Positions 39,593 through 48,435 of a DNA stretch of 64,000 nucleotides are shown here, in pieces. Origin of the DNA: Bog-473 sp963764305 (GTDB lineage: Bacteria > Actinomycetota > Acidimicrobiia > Acidimicrobiales > RAAP-2). The translations under genes and the position numbers were made by a program. Below the pieces are notes generated by a model. That model was not told where the DNA came from, did not search any database, and worked only from the letters and a program-made list of their open reading frames with translations. The DNA is taken from positions 186,001 to 250,000 of the forward strand of contig CAVXSD010000006.1 of NCBI GenBank assembly GCA_963764305.1, given 5' to 3'. Numbering within the stretch: position 1 is the stretch's first letter; each line of letters begins with the position of its first letter.

Positions 39593-40927
39593 TCAGCCCG
39601 GCGCAGCCGTCGGGGTGGTGACGGGCGCCGGTGGCGCCGTGGTGGTGGGGGCTGGCGGCGGTGCAGGTGCGGGCGGAACGGTCGTCGTGGTCGGCGCCGG
39701 GGCGGTCGTCGTCGTTGTCGTCAGCGGCGGTGCGGTGCCGAAATCTGGCCCGATCACGGTCACGAGCGTGCCGATGGGAGTCAGGGGCCACACCTGCGCG
39801 GCATTGGCATAGGTCATCTCGACGCAGCCGTTGCTCTGCGGGGACCCGTAGGAGGCACGGACGAAGCCGTGCAACGCGTCACCGCCATTGAAGTAGCTCG
39901 CATAAGGGACGTTGGGGTCGTCGTACGTGCTGCCGTCGGGGTTGGTGCCCTTCATCTCCGAGAACCGGACGTGCTCGAAGACGGCGTAGGAGCCGTCGAC
40001 CGTGTCCGCGCCCGGGGCACCCGTGTTGACGGGGATGCCCACCAACTGCGCCACCCCGTTGTTCCACAGGGTCAGGTTCTGCGGGACAACCTTGTTCACG
40101 AGGACGTAGACGTACGGCGTGGCGCTGGGCTTGTTGTTGATGACGTCGTTGATCAGCGCGGTCCACACGGTGGGACCGGCGATCCCGTCCACGCCGATGT
40201 TGTTCTGGGTCTCGAAGGCCTCGACGGCGGCCCTCGTGATCTCGTTCTCGGTGCCCTGCGTCCACTGGGAGGTGAGCTGCGAGGGCAAGCCGGGCCAGCG
40301 CCACGAGAACGTCCCGGGCTGATCCTGGGCCAGGTCGGCCGGGCTGGGGGCGGGCCCACTGGGAGAGAACCCCACCGGGAGGTAGTTCAGTTGCGCCAGG
40401 AGCTGTTGCAGCCGGAGGGTGTCGCCCGCGGCGACGCCGAAGGCGACGGACTGCGAGGAGGTCAAGGTGGCGCCGTCGGCCGACCGCAGGCCCTGGGCGC
40501 CCCCGGGGATGGTCACGGTCACCTGAGAGGACGGGATGAGCGGGGATGCGAGGGCGTAGGAGAGGGTGGTGGCGTTGGTCTGTACCCATTTGCCGGCGAT
40601 GTCGGGAGAGACCGTCGGTGGCGCCTCGCGCAGGGAGACCGGCGCGGAGAACGTCAGCGAGATGGTGGTGTTCGGCGCGACGTTCTGCGTCCCGGGGGCC
40701 GGCGTGGCGGTCTTCAGATAGAAGCTCGCTGCGGCCGCAACACCGGAGCCGGAGCCGGACTTGGAGGCATCGGTGCTCCGTCCGCCGGCCGAGCCGGAGT
40801 GCGCCGGCGGCGACGCGCCCAGCGTGAGCACCAGCACGACGACGGCCACCACGACGGCCGCGCCGAGCAGCAGCACCCACGGGCGCAGGCGCAGCGGCCT
40901 GCCCTGCCGAGACTCGAGAACGTTCAT
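39593..40927 (-). CDS. Exported L,D-transpeptidase (YkuD) with Ig-like and peptidoglycan-binding domains
   Basis: The 444-residue protein has an N-terminal signal/anchor helix (about residues 16-38) and a bacterial Ig-like domain (about 65-160, TPAPGTQNVAPNTTISLTFS). A peptidoglycan-binding helix block follows (AVEAFETQNNIGVDGIAGPTVW, about 235-260). The YkuD catalytic domain carries H353 and C368 in HGFVRASYGS...S-N-G-C-V. The Thr/Pro/Ala-rich tail is about 45 residues. L,D-transpeptidases form 3-3 cross-links in peptidoglycan and are typical of actinobacteria. The ATG at 40927 follows GGGAGGCC, a good ribosome site. The gene is divergent from the aldolase gene. Confidence 0.9.
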   Translation of the reverse strand: MNVLESRQGRPLRLRPWVLLLGAAVVVAVVVLVLTLGASPPAHSGSAGGRSTDASKSGSGSGVAAAASFYLKTATPAPGTQNVAPNTTISLTFSAPVSLREAPPTVSPDIAGKWVQTNATTLSYALASPLIPSSQVTVTIPGGAQGLRSADGATLTSSQSVAFGVAAGDTLRLQQLLAQLNYLPVGFSPSGPAPSPADLAQDQPGTFSWRWPGLPSQLTSQWTQGTENEITRAAVEAFETQNNIGVDGIAGPTVWTALINDVINNKPSATPYVYVLVNKVVPQNLTLWNNGVAQLVGIPVNTGAPGADTVDGSYAVFEHVRFSEMKGTNPDGSTYDDPNVPYASYFNGGDALHGFVRASYGSPQSNGCVEMTYANAAQVWPLTPIGTLVTVIGPDFGTAPPLTTTTTTAPAPTTTTVPPAPAPPPAPTTTAPPAPVTTPTAAPG

Positions 40928-41103
40928 GGCCTCCCTCGCTCGAGACGTCGCCCAGCGTATGGGCCGTGCTGAGGCGCGAAGCATCAGGGGCTGCAAGTTT
41001 CTTCCGAGATCGGGTGGGCCTGTCTTCGAGGGGGTTCGACGTGCCACCCGGGCGCTCGTCCGCCGGCCCGGGGACCGTTGGTACCCTCCGGTAGCATGAG
41101 GTC

Positions 41104-42174
41104 ATGAGCACGAGCACCTCGAGCACCGACCTCCACGCGCTCCTCGGCGATGACGCGGACGCCCTCCTCGGATACACGGCCAAGGCCTTCCCGGCCGAGA
41201 ACCTCACCCTCCCGGGACCCGACTACCTCAGCCGCGTCTTCACCGAGAGCGATCGCAACCCGACGGTGCTCCGGAACCTCGGATCGGTGTTCAACCACGG
41301 TCGTCTCGGCGGCACCGGCTACGTCTCGATCCTTCCGGTGGACCAGGGCATCGAGCACTCCGCCGCAGCGAGCTTCTCCAAGAACCCGGCCTACTTCGAT
41401 CCGTTGAACCTCCTCGAGCTCGCCCTCGCCGGCGAGTGCAACGCTGTTGCCACCACTCTCGGCACACTGGGCCTGGCGTCGCGCAAGTACGTGCACCGGA
41501 TCCCCTTCATCGTGAAGCTCAACCACAACGCGTTCCTGCACACCCCCGACACCTACGACCAGATCATGTTCGGATCCGTCCGCCAGGCCTCCGATCTCGG
41601 AGCCGTCGGGGTGGGCGCCACCATCTACTTCGCCTCCGACGACATGGACCGCGAGCTGCAGCAGGTGTCCGAGGCCTTCGCCGAGGCCCACCGGCTCGGG
41701 ATGTTCACGGTCCTGTGGTGCTACCTGCGCAATCCGGCCTTCAAGAAGGACGGGGTGAACTACGAGGTGTCGGCCGACCTCACGGGCCAGGCCAACCACA
41801 TGGGCGTGACCATCGAGGCGGACATCATCAAGCAGAAGCAGCCCGAGAACAACGGCGGCTACACGGCCATCGGGTTCGGCAGGACCGACCCCCTCGTCTA
41901 CGAGGAGCTCACCACGGACAACCCGATCGACCTCACCCGTTGGCAGGTCGTCAACTGCTACGCCGGTCGCATCGGCCTGATCAATTCCGGGGGCGAGTCC
42001 AAGGGCGACAGCGACCTGGCCCAGGCCGTCCGCACCGCGGTCATCAACAAGCGGGCCGGCGGCATGGGTCTCATCGTCGGCCGCAAGGCGTTCCAGCGCC
42101 CGCTGGCCGAGGGTGCCGCCCTCATCCACACCATCCAGGACGTTTACCTCAACAACGAGATCACCGTCGCCTGA
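41104..42174 (+). CDS. Class I fructose-bisphosphate aldolase (DhnA/FbaB type)
   Basis: The 356-residue TIM-barrel protein of the archaeal/bacterial class I aldolase family interconverts fructose-1,6-bisphosphate with glyceraldehyde-3-phosphate and dihydroxyacetone phosphate via a Schiff base. Family landmarks are ILPVDQGIEHSAAASF, FIVKLNHNAFLHTPD, LGAVGVGATIYFAS, MGVTIEADIIKQKQPENNGGY and a phosphate-binding GLINSGGESKG with GLIVGRKAFQRP. TAGCAT (41092-41097) lies exactly 6 nt before the ATG, so the mRNA is probably leaderless. A hairpin (42210-42225) follows. Confidence 0.92.
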   Translation: MSTSTSSTDLHALLGDDADALLGYTAKAFPAENLTLPGPDYLSRVFTESDRNPTVLRNLGSVFNHGRLGGTGYVSILPVDQGIEHSAAASFSKNPAYFDPLNLLELALAGECNAVATTLGTLGLASRKYVHRIPFIVKLNHNAFLHTPDTYDQIMFGSVRQASDLGAVGVGATIYFASDDMDRELQQVSEAFAEAHRLGMFTVLWCYLRNPAFKKDGVNYEVSADLTGQANHMGVTIEADIIKQKQPENNGGYTAIGFGRTDPLVYEELTTDNPIDLTRWQVVNCYAGRIGLINSGGESKGDSDLAQAVRTAVINKRAGGMGLIVGRKAFQRPLAEGAALIHTIQDVYLNNEITVA

Positions 42175-42209
42175 TCCCCGGCGCCTGATCCCTGGGGGGC
42201 CACCTCGCG

Positions 42210-42225
42210 GGGCCGCCGGCGGCCC
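42210..42225 (+). terminator. Perfect GC palindrome after the aldolase gene
   Basis: GGGCCGCCGGCGGCCC is a perfect 16-bp palindrome, 36 nt after the aldolase stop. The short loop and lack of a T-tract make it a weak candidate terminator. It could also be a protein-binding site. Confidence 0.35.
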
Positions 42226-42425
42226 TTCCCGAGGGCGGCACGGCCGCGCTACGGACCCGGACACGCAGATGAACACTGCGTGAAGATGATCCTCATTGCC
42301 CCGGGGTTAGGATTGACCTCAACGAGCAATTCGGACGGAGAGTTCCGCGCGCCGTCACGGCGGTGCGAAGGCCGCGCAGAGTCGGGCAGGGCTCTCGACG
42401 TCCCGGACATGAGACGAGGCAGCCC

Positions 42426-44303
42426 GTGGCATCGGGAACGCAACGCGAGACAGAGGTATTGGACCAGGTCATCGTCCGCTTCGCCGGGGACTCGGGCGAC
42501 GGGATGCAGCTCACGGGGGACCGCTTCACCACGAGCAGCGCCCTGCTGGGCAACGACCTGTCCACCTTCCCGGACTTCCCGGCGGAGATCCGTGCTCCCG
42601 CCGGGACCCTGAACGGCGTCTCGGCCTTCCAGGTCCACATCTCGGACCACGACATCCTGACGCCCGGTGACTCGCCGAACGTGCTGGTGGCCATGAACCC
42701 GGCGGCGCTCAAGGCCAACATCGAGCTGATGGCCAAGGGGACCGTCCTGCTGGTCAACAGCGACGCGTTCGAGGAGCGCAACCTGGCCAAGGCGGGCTAC
42801 GAGGCCAACCCCCTGACCGACGGCTCCCTCAGCGCGTACACGGTCTACGAAGTCCCCATGACCTCCATCACCCAGGAGGTCTGCAAGGAAGCGGGAGTCA
42901 AGCCCCGCGATGCCGAGCGCTCCAAGAACTTCTTCGCGCTCGGGTTGGTGAGCTGGCTCTATACCCGGCCGGTCGAGGCCACCGTGGAGTGGATCACCGA
43001 GCGCTTCGCCGCCAGGCCCCAGGTGGCCGAGGCCAACACCCGCGCCTTTCGGGCCGGCTACGACTTCGGCGAGACGGCCGAGCTGTTCGAGTCGAACTAC
43101 GAGATCCGCCCCGCCACCTTCGAGAAGGGTGAGTACGTCCAGGTCACGGGCAACCAGGCTCTGGCCTGGGGGCTGATCACCGCTACCCGCCTGGCCGGCG
43201 TGCCGCTCTTCTTGGGGAGCTACCCGATCACCCCGGCGTCGGACATCCTGCATGAACTGAGCCGGCGCAAGGAGTTCGGGATCCGCACCTTCCAGGCGGA
43301 GGACGAGATCGCCGGGATCGGCGCCGCCCTGGGCGCGTCCTTCGGCGGTGCTCTCGGGGTGACCACCACCAGTGGCCCCGGCCTCGACCTCAAGTCCGAG
43401 ACGATCGGGCTGGCCATCAACCTCGAGCTGCCGCTCGTCATCGTCGACGTCCAGCGGGGCGGGCCGTCCACTGGGCTCCCCACGAAGACCGAGCAGGCCG
43501 ACCTCCTGCACGCCATGTACGGCCGCCACGGGGAGGCGCCGCTGCCGATCCTGGCGCCCCAGACCCCGAGTGACTGCTTCGCCGTCGCCATCGAGGCCGT
43601 CCGGCTGGCGGTGAAGTACCGCACCCCGGTGATCGTGCTCTCCGACGGCTATCTGGCCAACGGAGCCGAGCCCTGGCGCCTGCCCGACCTCGACTCCTTC
43701 GAGGCGATCGAGCCCGGGTTCGCCACCGAGCCCAACCACGTCGACGACGACGGGACCCAGTCGTTCTGGCCCTACGTGCGCGACCCCGAGACGCTGGCCC
43801 GCCCGTGGGCCCCTCCCGGCCTGCCGGGGTTGGAGCACCGCATCGGGGGACTCGAGAAGGCCGACGGCAGCGGCAACGTGTCGTATGAGGGCGTCAACCA
43901 CGAGCGCATGGTGCACCTCCGTCGCGACAAGATCTCCGGGATCGCCGCCGACATCCCGCCGGTCGAGGTGAACGACGAGAGCGGGGATGCGCAGCTGCTC
44001 CTCGTGAGCTGGGGATCCACCTATGCCGCAGTGGCGGCGGGCGTCAAGCGGGTCCGCGCCCGCGGCATGAAGGCGGCCCACGTCCACTTGCGCCACCTGC
44101 ATCCGCTGCCCGCCAACCTGGGTGAGGTGCTGCATCGCTACACGCAGGTGCTGGTGCCCGAGGTCAACCTCGGCCAGCTGAGCCGGATCCTGCGGGCCGA
44201 GTACCTGGTCGACGCGCAGACCATGTCCAAGATGCAAGGCGTTCCGTTCCGCGTCGGAGAGATCGAGGCAGCCATCACCGCGCTGCTCGGAGGGAAGTCA
44301 TGA
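42426..44303 (+). CDS. korA: 2-oxoacid:ferredoxin oxidoreductase, fused gamma-alpha subunit
   Basis: The 625-residue protein joins a gamma-type domain (about residues 10-190, VIVRFAGDSGDGMQLTGDRF) to an alpha-type pyrimidine-binding domain (from about 220, GSYPITPASDILHELS, FQAEDEIAGIGAALGASFGG, GPGLDLKSETIGLA). With KorB it oxidises 2-oxoglutarate (or another 2-oxoacid) to the acyl-CoA, reducing ferredoxin. It replaces or supplements the 2-oxoglutarate dehydrogenase complex, as in mycobacteria. GTG 42426 with GAGG upstream gives the usual N-terminus; a longer GTG start at 42363 adds unconserved residues. The TGA overlaps the korB ATG. Confidence 0.92.
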   Translation: MASGTQRETEVLDQVIVRFAGDSGDGMQLTGDRFTTSSALLGNDLSTFPDFPAEIRAPAGTLNGVSAFQVHISDHDILTPGDSPNVLVAMNPAALKANIELMAKGTVLLVNSDAFEERNLAKAGYEANPLTDGSLSAYTVYEVPMTSITQEVCKEAGVKPRDAERSKNFFALGLVSWLYTRPVEATVEWITERFAARPQVAEANTRAFRAGYDFGETAELFESNYEIRPATFEKGEYVQVTGNQALAWGLITATRLAGVPLFLGSYPITPASDILHELSRRKEFGIRTFQAEDEIAGIGAALGASFGGALGVTTTSGPGLDLKSETIGLAINLELPLVIVDVQRGGPSTGLPTKTEQADLLHAMYGRHGEAPLPILAPQTPSDCFAVAIEAVRLAVKYRTPVIVLSDGYLANGAEPWRLPDLDSFEAIEPGFATEPNHVDDDGTQSFWPYVRDPETLARPWAPPGLPGLEHRIGGLEKADGSGNVSYEGVNHERMVHLRRDKISGIAADIPPVEVNDESGDAQLLLVSWGSTYAAVAAGVKRVRARGMKAAHVHLRHLHPLPANLGEVLHRYTQVLVPEVNLGQLSRILRAEYLVDAQTMSKMQGVPFRVGEIEAAITALLGGKS

Positions 44304-45361
44304 GCGAGTCCAACGGCTCCACAGCCACAGCCACAGCCACCGCCACCGCGGTCCCCGTCACCAGCCGCAAGGACTGGACCAGCGACCAGGAGGTCCGCTG
44401 GTGCCCGGGCTGCGGCGACTACTCCATCCTGGCCGCCGTGCAGATGCTCATGCCCGACCTCGGCGTGCGGCGCGAGAACACGGTGTTCCTCTCGGGCATC
44501 GGCTGTGCCGCCCGGTTCCCGTACTACATGAACACGTACGGCATGCACTCGATTCACGGGCGGGCGCCCGCCATCGCCACCGGGCTGGCGACGACGCGGC
44601 CCGATCTCGACGTCTGGGTCATCTCCGGCGACGGCGACTCGCTGTCCATCGGGGGGAACCACCTCATCCATGCGCTGCGTCGGAACGTGCGCCTCAACAT
44701 CTTGATGTTCAACAACCAGATCTACGGGCTGACCAAGGGCCAGTACTCGCCGACCTCGGAAGTGGCCAAGGTCACCAAGTCGACGCCGTTCGGCTCCGTC
44801 GACACCCCGTTCAATCCGGTGTCACTGGCCCTCGGCGCCGAGGCCACCTTCGTTGCCCGCACCCACGACATGGACCGGGCCCACATGCAGGAGACATTCC
44901 GGCGGGCGCATCAGCACAACGGGGCGGCGTTCGTGGAGGTCCTGCAGAACTGCAACGTCTTCAACGATGGCGCGTTCGAGAAGATCACCAGCCGCGACGC
45001 CCGGGCGAGCATGCTCATCCCGCTCCAGCACGGCCAGCCAATCGTGTTCGGGACCGAGGGAGAGGAGCGCGGGGTCATGCAGCGGGCCGACGGGGGCCTC
45101 GAGATCGTGTCGGTGGCCGAGGTGGGGCTCGACGCATTGTTGGTGCACGACGAGGCCCGTGAAGACCCGGGCCTTGCCTTCGCGCTCTCCCGCCTGGCCC
45201 TCGGCCCGTACGAGCCGACGCCGATCGGCGTGTTCCGTGCCGTGGACCGACCCGAGTACGGGACCCAGATGTCCGAGCAGATCACCGACGCGCAGGGCAA
45301 GCGCGGCCTGGGCGACCTCGGGGAGCTGCTCCGGTCCGGCTCCAGCTGGACGGTCGACTGA
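44300..45361 (+). CDS. korB: 2-oxoacid:ferredoxin oxidoreductase beta subunit
   Basis: The 353-residue subunit binds thiamine diphosphate and a 4Fe-4S cluster. W-C-P-G-C-G-D-Y, GIGCAARFPYYMNTYGMHSIHGRA, the ThDP/Mg motif GDGDSLSIGGNHLIHALRRN and NNQIYGLTKGQYSPTS are visible. The ATG overlaps the korA stop. The N-terminal about 20 residues contain an Ala-Thr repeat encoded by a short ACAGCC/ACCGCC run (44325-44350), probably disordered. Substrate choice (2-oxoglutarate versus pyruvate) is inferred from similarity to actinobacterial KorAB. Confidence 0.93.
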   Translation: MSESNGSTATATATATAVPVTSRKDWTSDQEVRWCPGCGDYSILAAVQMLMPDLGVRRENTVFLSGIGCAARFPYYMNTYGMHSIHGRAPAIATGLATTRPDLDVWVISGDGDSLSIGGNHLIHALRRNVRLNILMFNNQIYGLTKGQYSPTSEVAKVTKSTPFGSVDTPFNPVSLALGAEATFVARTHDMDRAHMQETFRRAHQHNGAAFVEVLQNCNVFNDGAFEKITSRDARASMLIPLQHGQPIVFGTEGEERGVMQRADGGLEIVSVAEVGLDALLVHDEAREDPGLAFALSRLALGPYEPTPIGVFRAVDRPEYGTQMSEQITDAQGKRGLGDLGELLRSGSSWTVD

Positions 45362-45616
45362 CTCGACGAAAGGACGAGCGTCCGGGCCCGGCCCGGTGCT
45401 CTCGGGTCGTCGCCGGCCGCGTCGCCACGACGTAGCTGCAGGCGGAGGCGGAGCTTGTTGATCCGACGGCGTTCCCGATCGAGACACGCCGACTCGAGGA
45501 CGACGTCACCGCCGTTCGTGACCCGTGAACGCAGGCCGCGACGCGACGCGCCCACCCGTGCACCGGCCATTCCTGGGCGTGCTCCAACGAGGAGACGGGT
45601 ATCGGCGATCGCTGCC
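45362..45616. other. Intergenic region between korB and the regulator
   Basis: No gene I can support. Antisense frames here lack any family pattern. The 34-bp palindrome and promoter of the regulator lie at its right end. Confidence 0.4.
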
Positions 45617-45650
45617 ACCTGAGATAACACAAATTTGCGTTATCTCAGGT
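45617..45650. promoter_or_regulatory. 34-bp near-perfect palindrome, probable operator
   Basis: The arms ACCTGAGATAAC (45617-45628) and GTTATCTCAGGT (45639-45650) are exact reverse complements. The centre ACAAATTTGC is also symmetric except for one mismatched pair. It overlaps the -35 TTGCGT (45635-45640) and spacer of the promoter. A dimeric regulator such as the downstream MarR/GbsR-type protein is the obvious candidate to bind it and block transcription. Confidence 0.8.
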
Positions 45651-45663
45651 ATATGTGTAATGT
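45635..45663 (+). promoter_or_regulatory. Promoter of the regulator-ABC exporter operon
   Basis: A -35 TTGCGT (45635-45640), 17-nt spacer and -10 TAATGT (45658-45663). The -10 ends 6 nt before ATG 45670, so transcription likely starts at the A of the start codon (leaderless). The operator palindrome covers the -35 and part of the spacer. Confidence 0.65.
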
Positions 45664-45669
45664 GTGGGA

Positions 45670-46182
45670 ATGCCGACTGATGCGCAGATCACGTTTGCCG
45701 ACCACATGGGGCGGTTCTACGCCACTCGCTATGCCTTCCCGCCCATGGTGGGACGCCTCCTCGGCTACTTGGCCGTCTGTGACCCGCCCGAGCCGACCAT
45801 CGCGGAACTCGCGGACGGGCTGCTCGCCAGCCGCAGCGCGATCACCAGTGCGGTGAAGACGCTGGAGACGATGCATGTGATCCGGCGGATTCGATCGGCC
45901 GGGGAGCGGATGGACCGTGTCGGCATCGACCTGACCTCACCCCAGGCGATGGGGCTGGACATCACCGAGTACGAGGAGTTGGGCCAGCTCGCCCGCGAGG
46001 GCCTCGAGGTCGTCGCGGGCGCCCCGGAGGAACGCCGGGCGGTTCTCCTCGAGATGTCCGCCTTTGCGGACTTTCTCGTGGAGCAGATGACGAGGTTCGG
46101 ACAGGAATGGCAAGAGCGCCGGGCCGCGCTCGTGGCCGCAGGGAAACTCCCCGCCGTGTCGCCGACCGGAGGACCACAATGA
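45670..46182 (+). CDS. MarR/GbsR-family transcriptional regulator
   Basis: The 170-residue protein has a winged-helix domain (about residues 20-90: YPFPP-type start FPPMVGRLLGYLAV, TIAELADGLLASRSAITSAVKTLETMHVI, then the wing RIRSAGERMDRVGI) followed by helices for dimerisation. GbsR-like regulators of this size often sit before drug-type ABC exporters. ATG 45670 was preferred over GTG 45664 because the -10 TAATGT lies exactly 6 nt upstream. The TGA overlaps the ATP-binding gene ATG. It probably represses its own operon through the 34-bp palindrome. The inducing ligand is unknown. Confidence 0.85.
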   Translation: MPTDAQITFADHMGRFYATRYAFPPMVGRLLGYLAVCDPPEPTIAELADGLLASRSAITSAVKTLETMHVIRRIRSAGERMDRVGIDLTSPQAMGLDITEYEELGQLAREGLEVVAGAPEERRAVLLEMSAFADFLVEQMTRFGQEWQERRAALVAAGKLPAVSPTGGPQ

Positions 46183-47135
46183 CCGTGACCCGCCGACCAG
46201 CCATCTTGGCCGTCGGAGTGCGCAAGGGCTTCGACGGGACGACCGTGCTCGATGGGGTCGACCTGACGGTGGCCGAGGGGACCATCTTCGCCCTGCTCGG
46301 TCCGAACGGCGCGGGCAAGACGACGATGATCCGGATCCTCTCCACCCTGATCGCACCCGACGCCGGCCAGGTCTCCGTGGCGGGCCACGACGTGCTGCGG
46401 AATCCGGAAGCGGTGCGTGGCGCCATCGGGGTCACCGGACAGTTCTCCGCGCTGGACGAGTTGTGCACGGGCTTGGAGAACATGCGGCTGATGGCTGACC
46501 TCAACCATCTCGGCCGCAGCACCGGGCAGGCGCGGGTCGGCGAACTGCTCGAGCGGTTCGGGCTCGCCGACGCGGCGAACAAGCCGGTGACGGCCTACTC
46601 CGGCGGGATGCGCCGCCGGCTCGATCTGGCCATGACCCTCGTGGGTGATCCCAGGGTGATCTTTCTCGACGAACCCACCACCGGCCTTGACCCGGGCAGC
46701 CGGCGCATGATGTGGGACAGCATCCGCCAGCTCGTGGCCGGTGGGGTCACCATCTTGCTGACCACCCAATATCTGGACGAGGCCGATGAGCTGGCCGACC
46801 AGGTCGCGGTACTCGACCACGGCCGGATCGTCGCCGAAGGCACCTCAGACGAACTCAAGCGGCGCGTTCCAGGAGGCCATGTCCGCCTGCAGTTGTCGAC
46901 CGTGTGCTCCCTCCGCAGTGCGATCGCGCTCATCGACGGCGCCTCGTACGACGAGGAGAAGCTCCAGATCGAAGTGCCCACGGACGGCACCGTGGCCGCA
47001 CTGCGCCACCTGCTCGGCGTGCTCGACGATGCCGACATCGAGGTCGAGCAGCTGTCCATCCATACCCCCGACCTCGATGACGTGTTCTTCGCCGTCACCG
47101 GCCATCAGACCGAGGAGGCCCTCGTCCTGTCATGA
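46179..47135 (+). CDS. ABC transporter ATP-binding protein (DrrA-like)
   Basis: The 318-residue nucleotide-binding protein has Walker A GPNGAGKTT, signature YSGGMRRRLDLAM, Walker B VIFLDEPTTGLD and the H-loop region LLTTQYLDEADELAD. The C-terminal about 90 residues match the DrrA extension (LDDVFFAVTGH near the end). DrrAB-type systems export antibiotics or lipids. Translation is coupled on both sides: the ATG overlaps the regulator stop and the TGA overlaps the permease ATG. Confidence 0.93.
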   Translation: MTVTRRPAILAVGVRKGFDGTTVLDGVDLTVAEGTIFALLGPNGAGKTTMIRILSTLIAPDAGQVSVAGHDVLRNPEAVRGAIGVTGQFSALDELCTGLENMRLMADLNHLGRSTGQARVGELLERFGLADAANKPVTAYSGGMRRRLDLAMTLVGDPRVIFLDEPTTGLDPGSRRMMWDSIRQLVAGGVTILLTTQYLDEADELADQVAVLDHGRIVAEGTSDELKRRVPGGHVRLQLSTVCSLRSAIALIDGASYDEEKLQIEVPTDGTVAALRHLLGVLDDADIEVEQLSIHTPDLDDVFFAVTGHQTEEALVLS

Positions 47136-47935
47136 CAACGATTGGCTACACCCTGCTCGATTCGGCCACGATGACGCGCCGCAACGTCCGGCGTCTGCTG
47201 CGCTACCCGTCGATGACCCTCCTGCTCGTCGGCATGCCGATCGTCTTCCTCCTGTTGTTCGTGTACGTGTTCGGAGGCCAGCTCAGCCATGGCCTGGGAA
47301 GCACGCTGGCCGGCGGCCATCGGGGGCGCGAGGGTTACCTGAACTACGTCGCGCCCGGCGTCCTGCTCCTGACCGTGGCCGCGGCCGTCCAGGGCACCGC
47401 AATCGTGGTCGCGATGGACATGACGGGCGGCATCATCGACCGGTTCCGCACGATGGCCATCGCGCGCTCGTCGGTGCTCACCGGTCATGTGCTGGCCGCG
47501 CTGATCCAGACGCTGGCAGGCCTGGCCATCGTTATCGGCTTCGCCGTTGCGCTGGGGTTCCGCCCGACCGCCGGTGTGGTCTCCTGGTTGGGGGCCGTCG
47601 GCCTGCTCGCGCTCTTCGCCTTCGCGCTCGTGTGGCTCGCCACCGCTCTTGGTCTGGCGGCCAAGAGCGTCGAGACGGCAAGCAACACCCCGATGTTCCT
47701 GACGCTCCTGGTGTTCCTCGGCAGCGGGTTCGTGCCCGCCAGCACCATGCCGGCGGGGTTGGAGCAGTTCGCCCGCTACCAGCCCTTCACGGCGGTGACC
47801 GAGACGCTACGTGGCCTCCTCACCGGCACTCCCATCGGCACCAACGCCGTCGTGGCCATCGCCTGGAGTGTGGGCATTGCCTTCGTGTCCTACGTGTGGG
47901 CGCTCCACCTCTATCACCGCCGGCGGTCGGCGTAG
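47132..47935 (+). CDS. ABC-2 type transporter permease (DrrB-like)
   Basis: The 267-residue membrane protein has six hydrophobic helices: SMTLLLVGMPIVFLLLFVYVFG, NYVAPGVLLLTVAAAVQGTA, GHVLAALIQTLAGLAIVIGF, VSWLGAVGLLALFAFALVWL, a helix near MFLTLLVFLGSGFVPASTMP and a last one near VAIAWSVGIAFVSYVW. The pattern NYVAPG and FLGSGFVPASTMP is typical of DrrB-type ABC-2 permeases. It forms the membrane part of the exporter with the upstream ATPase. The substrate is unknown. Confidence 0.92.
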   Translation: MTTIGYTLLDSATMTRRNVRRLLRYPSMTLLLVGMPIVFLLLFVYVFGGQLSHGLGSTLAGGHRGREGYLNYVAPGVLLLTVAAAVQGTAIVVAMDMTGGIIDRFRTMAIARSSVLTGHVLAALIQTLAGLAIVIGFAVALGFRPTAGVVSWLGAVGLLALFAFALVWLATALGLAAKSVETASNTPMFLTLLVFLGSGFVPASTMPAGLEQFARYQPFTAVTETLRGLLTGTPIGTNAVVAIAWSVGIAFVSYVWALHLYHRRRSA

Positions 47936-47952
47936 CGATCTTTTCCTGCTCC

Positions 47953-48426
47953 CTATTGCGCCGGTGACGCCTGCGCCTCGACCTCGGCCTTGATCCGCTC
48001 GAGCGTGGCGCGCATGCCCTTGCGATTGACCTTGCCGCGGGACCACCCCCACAGCGCCCAGTAGAGCCGGAGCCCGAAGGTGGGACTCAAGGTGAACGAC
48101 TCGGTCACGTCACAGCCGCCGTCCGCGGGCGCGATCTCATAGCGCCACACGTTGAGAGGCCGCTTGCCCGGCGCCCCCACCCCGAAGGCAAAGGTCTTCC
48201 CGGGCTCACACTCCGAGACGGTGCAGGTGGTCCAGTAGACGGGCCCGATCCCGTTGCGCTTCACGTGGCCCCGGAACCTGGCGCCGACCGTGGGCCCGGT
48301 GGCGCCCTCGGTCCACTCGGCCTCGAAGGTCTCGGGGCTGTAGCTCCCGATGCGGGTCACGTCGCTCACAAGGTCCCACACCCGCTCCGGCGGGGCAGCC
48401 ATGTGGATCGTCACCGAGTCGTGCAC
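47953..48426 (-). CDS. SRPBCC/polyketide-cyclase family protein
   Basis: The 157-residue protein of the START-like helix-grip fold begins M-H-D-S-V-T-I-H-M-A-A-P-P-E-R-V-W-D-L-V-S-D. It has TVGARFRGHVKRN, the VWRYEIAPADGGCDVTESFT strand pair and an amphipathic C-terminal helix. Such proteins bind small hydrophobic ligands. The ligand and role are unknown. GTG 48426 lies 9 nt after the DUF1015 stop with GAGGTGAG upstream, so the two are probably one operon. Confidence 0.82.
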   Translation of the reverse strand: MHDSVTIHMAAPPERVWDLVSDVTRIGSYSPETFEAEWTEGATGPTVGARFRGHVKRNGIGPVYWTTCTVSECEPGKTFAFGVGAPGKRPLNVWRYEIAPADGGCDVTESFTLSPTFGLRLYWALWGWSRGKVNRKGMRATLERIKAEVEAQASPAQ

Positions 48427-48435
48427 GGGCTCACC

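Noticed and set aside
44325..44350. ACAGCC microsatellite at the start of korB as a phase-variation tract.
   Set aside because: The unit is 6 bp, so slippage keeps the frame. It encodes a disordered Ala-Thr stretch.
44911..45630. A 239-codon minus-strand frame starting inside the palindrome and running antisense into korB.
   Set aside because: It has no family resemblance and its start lies within the operator.
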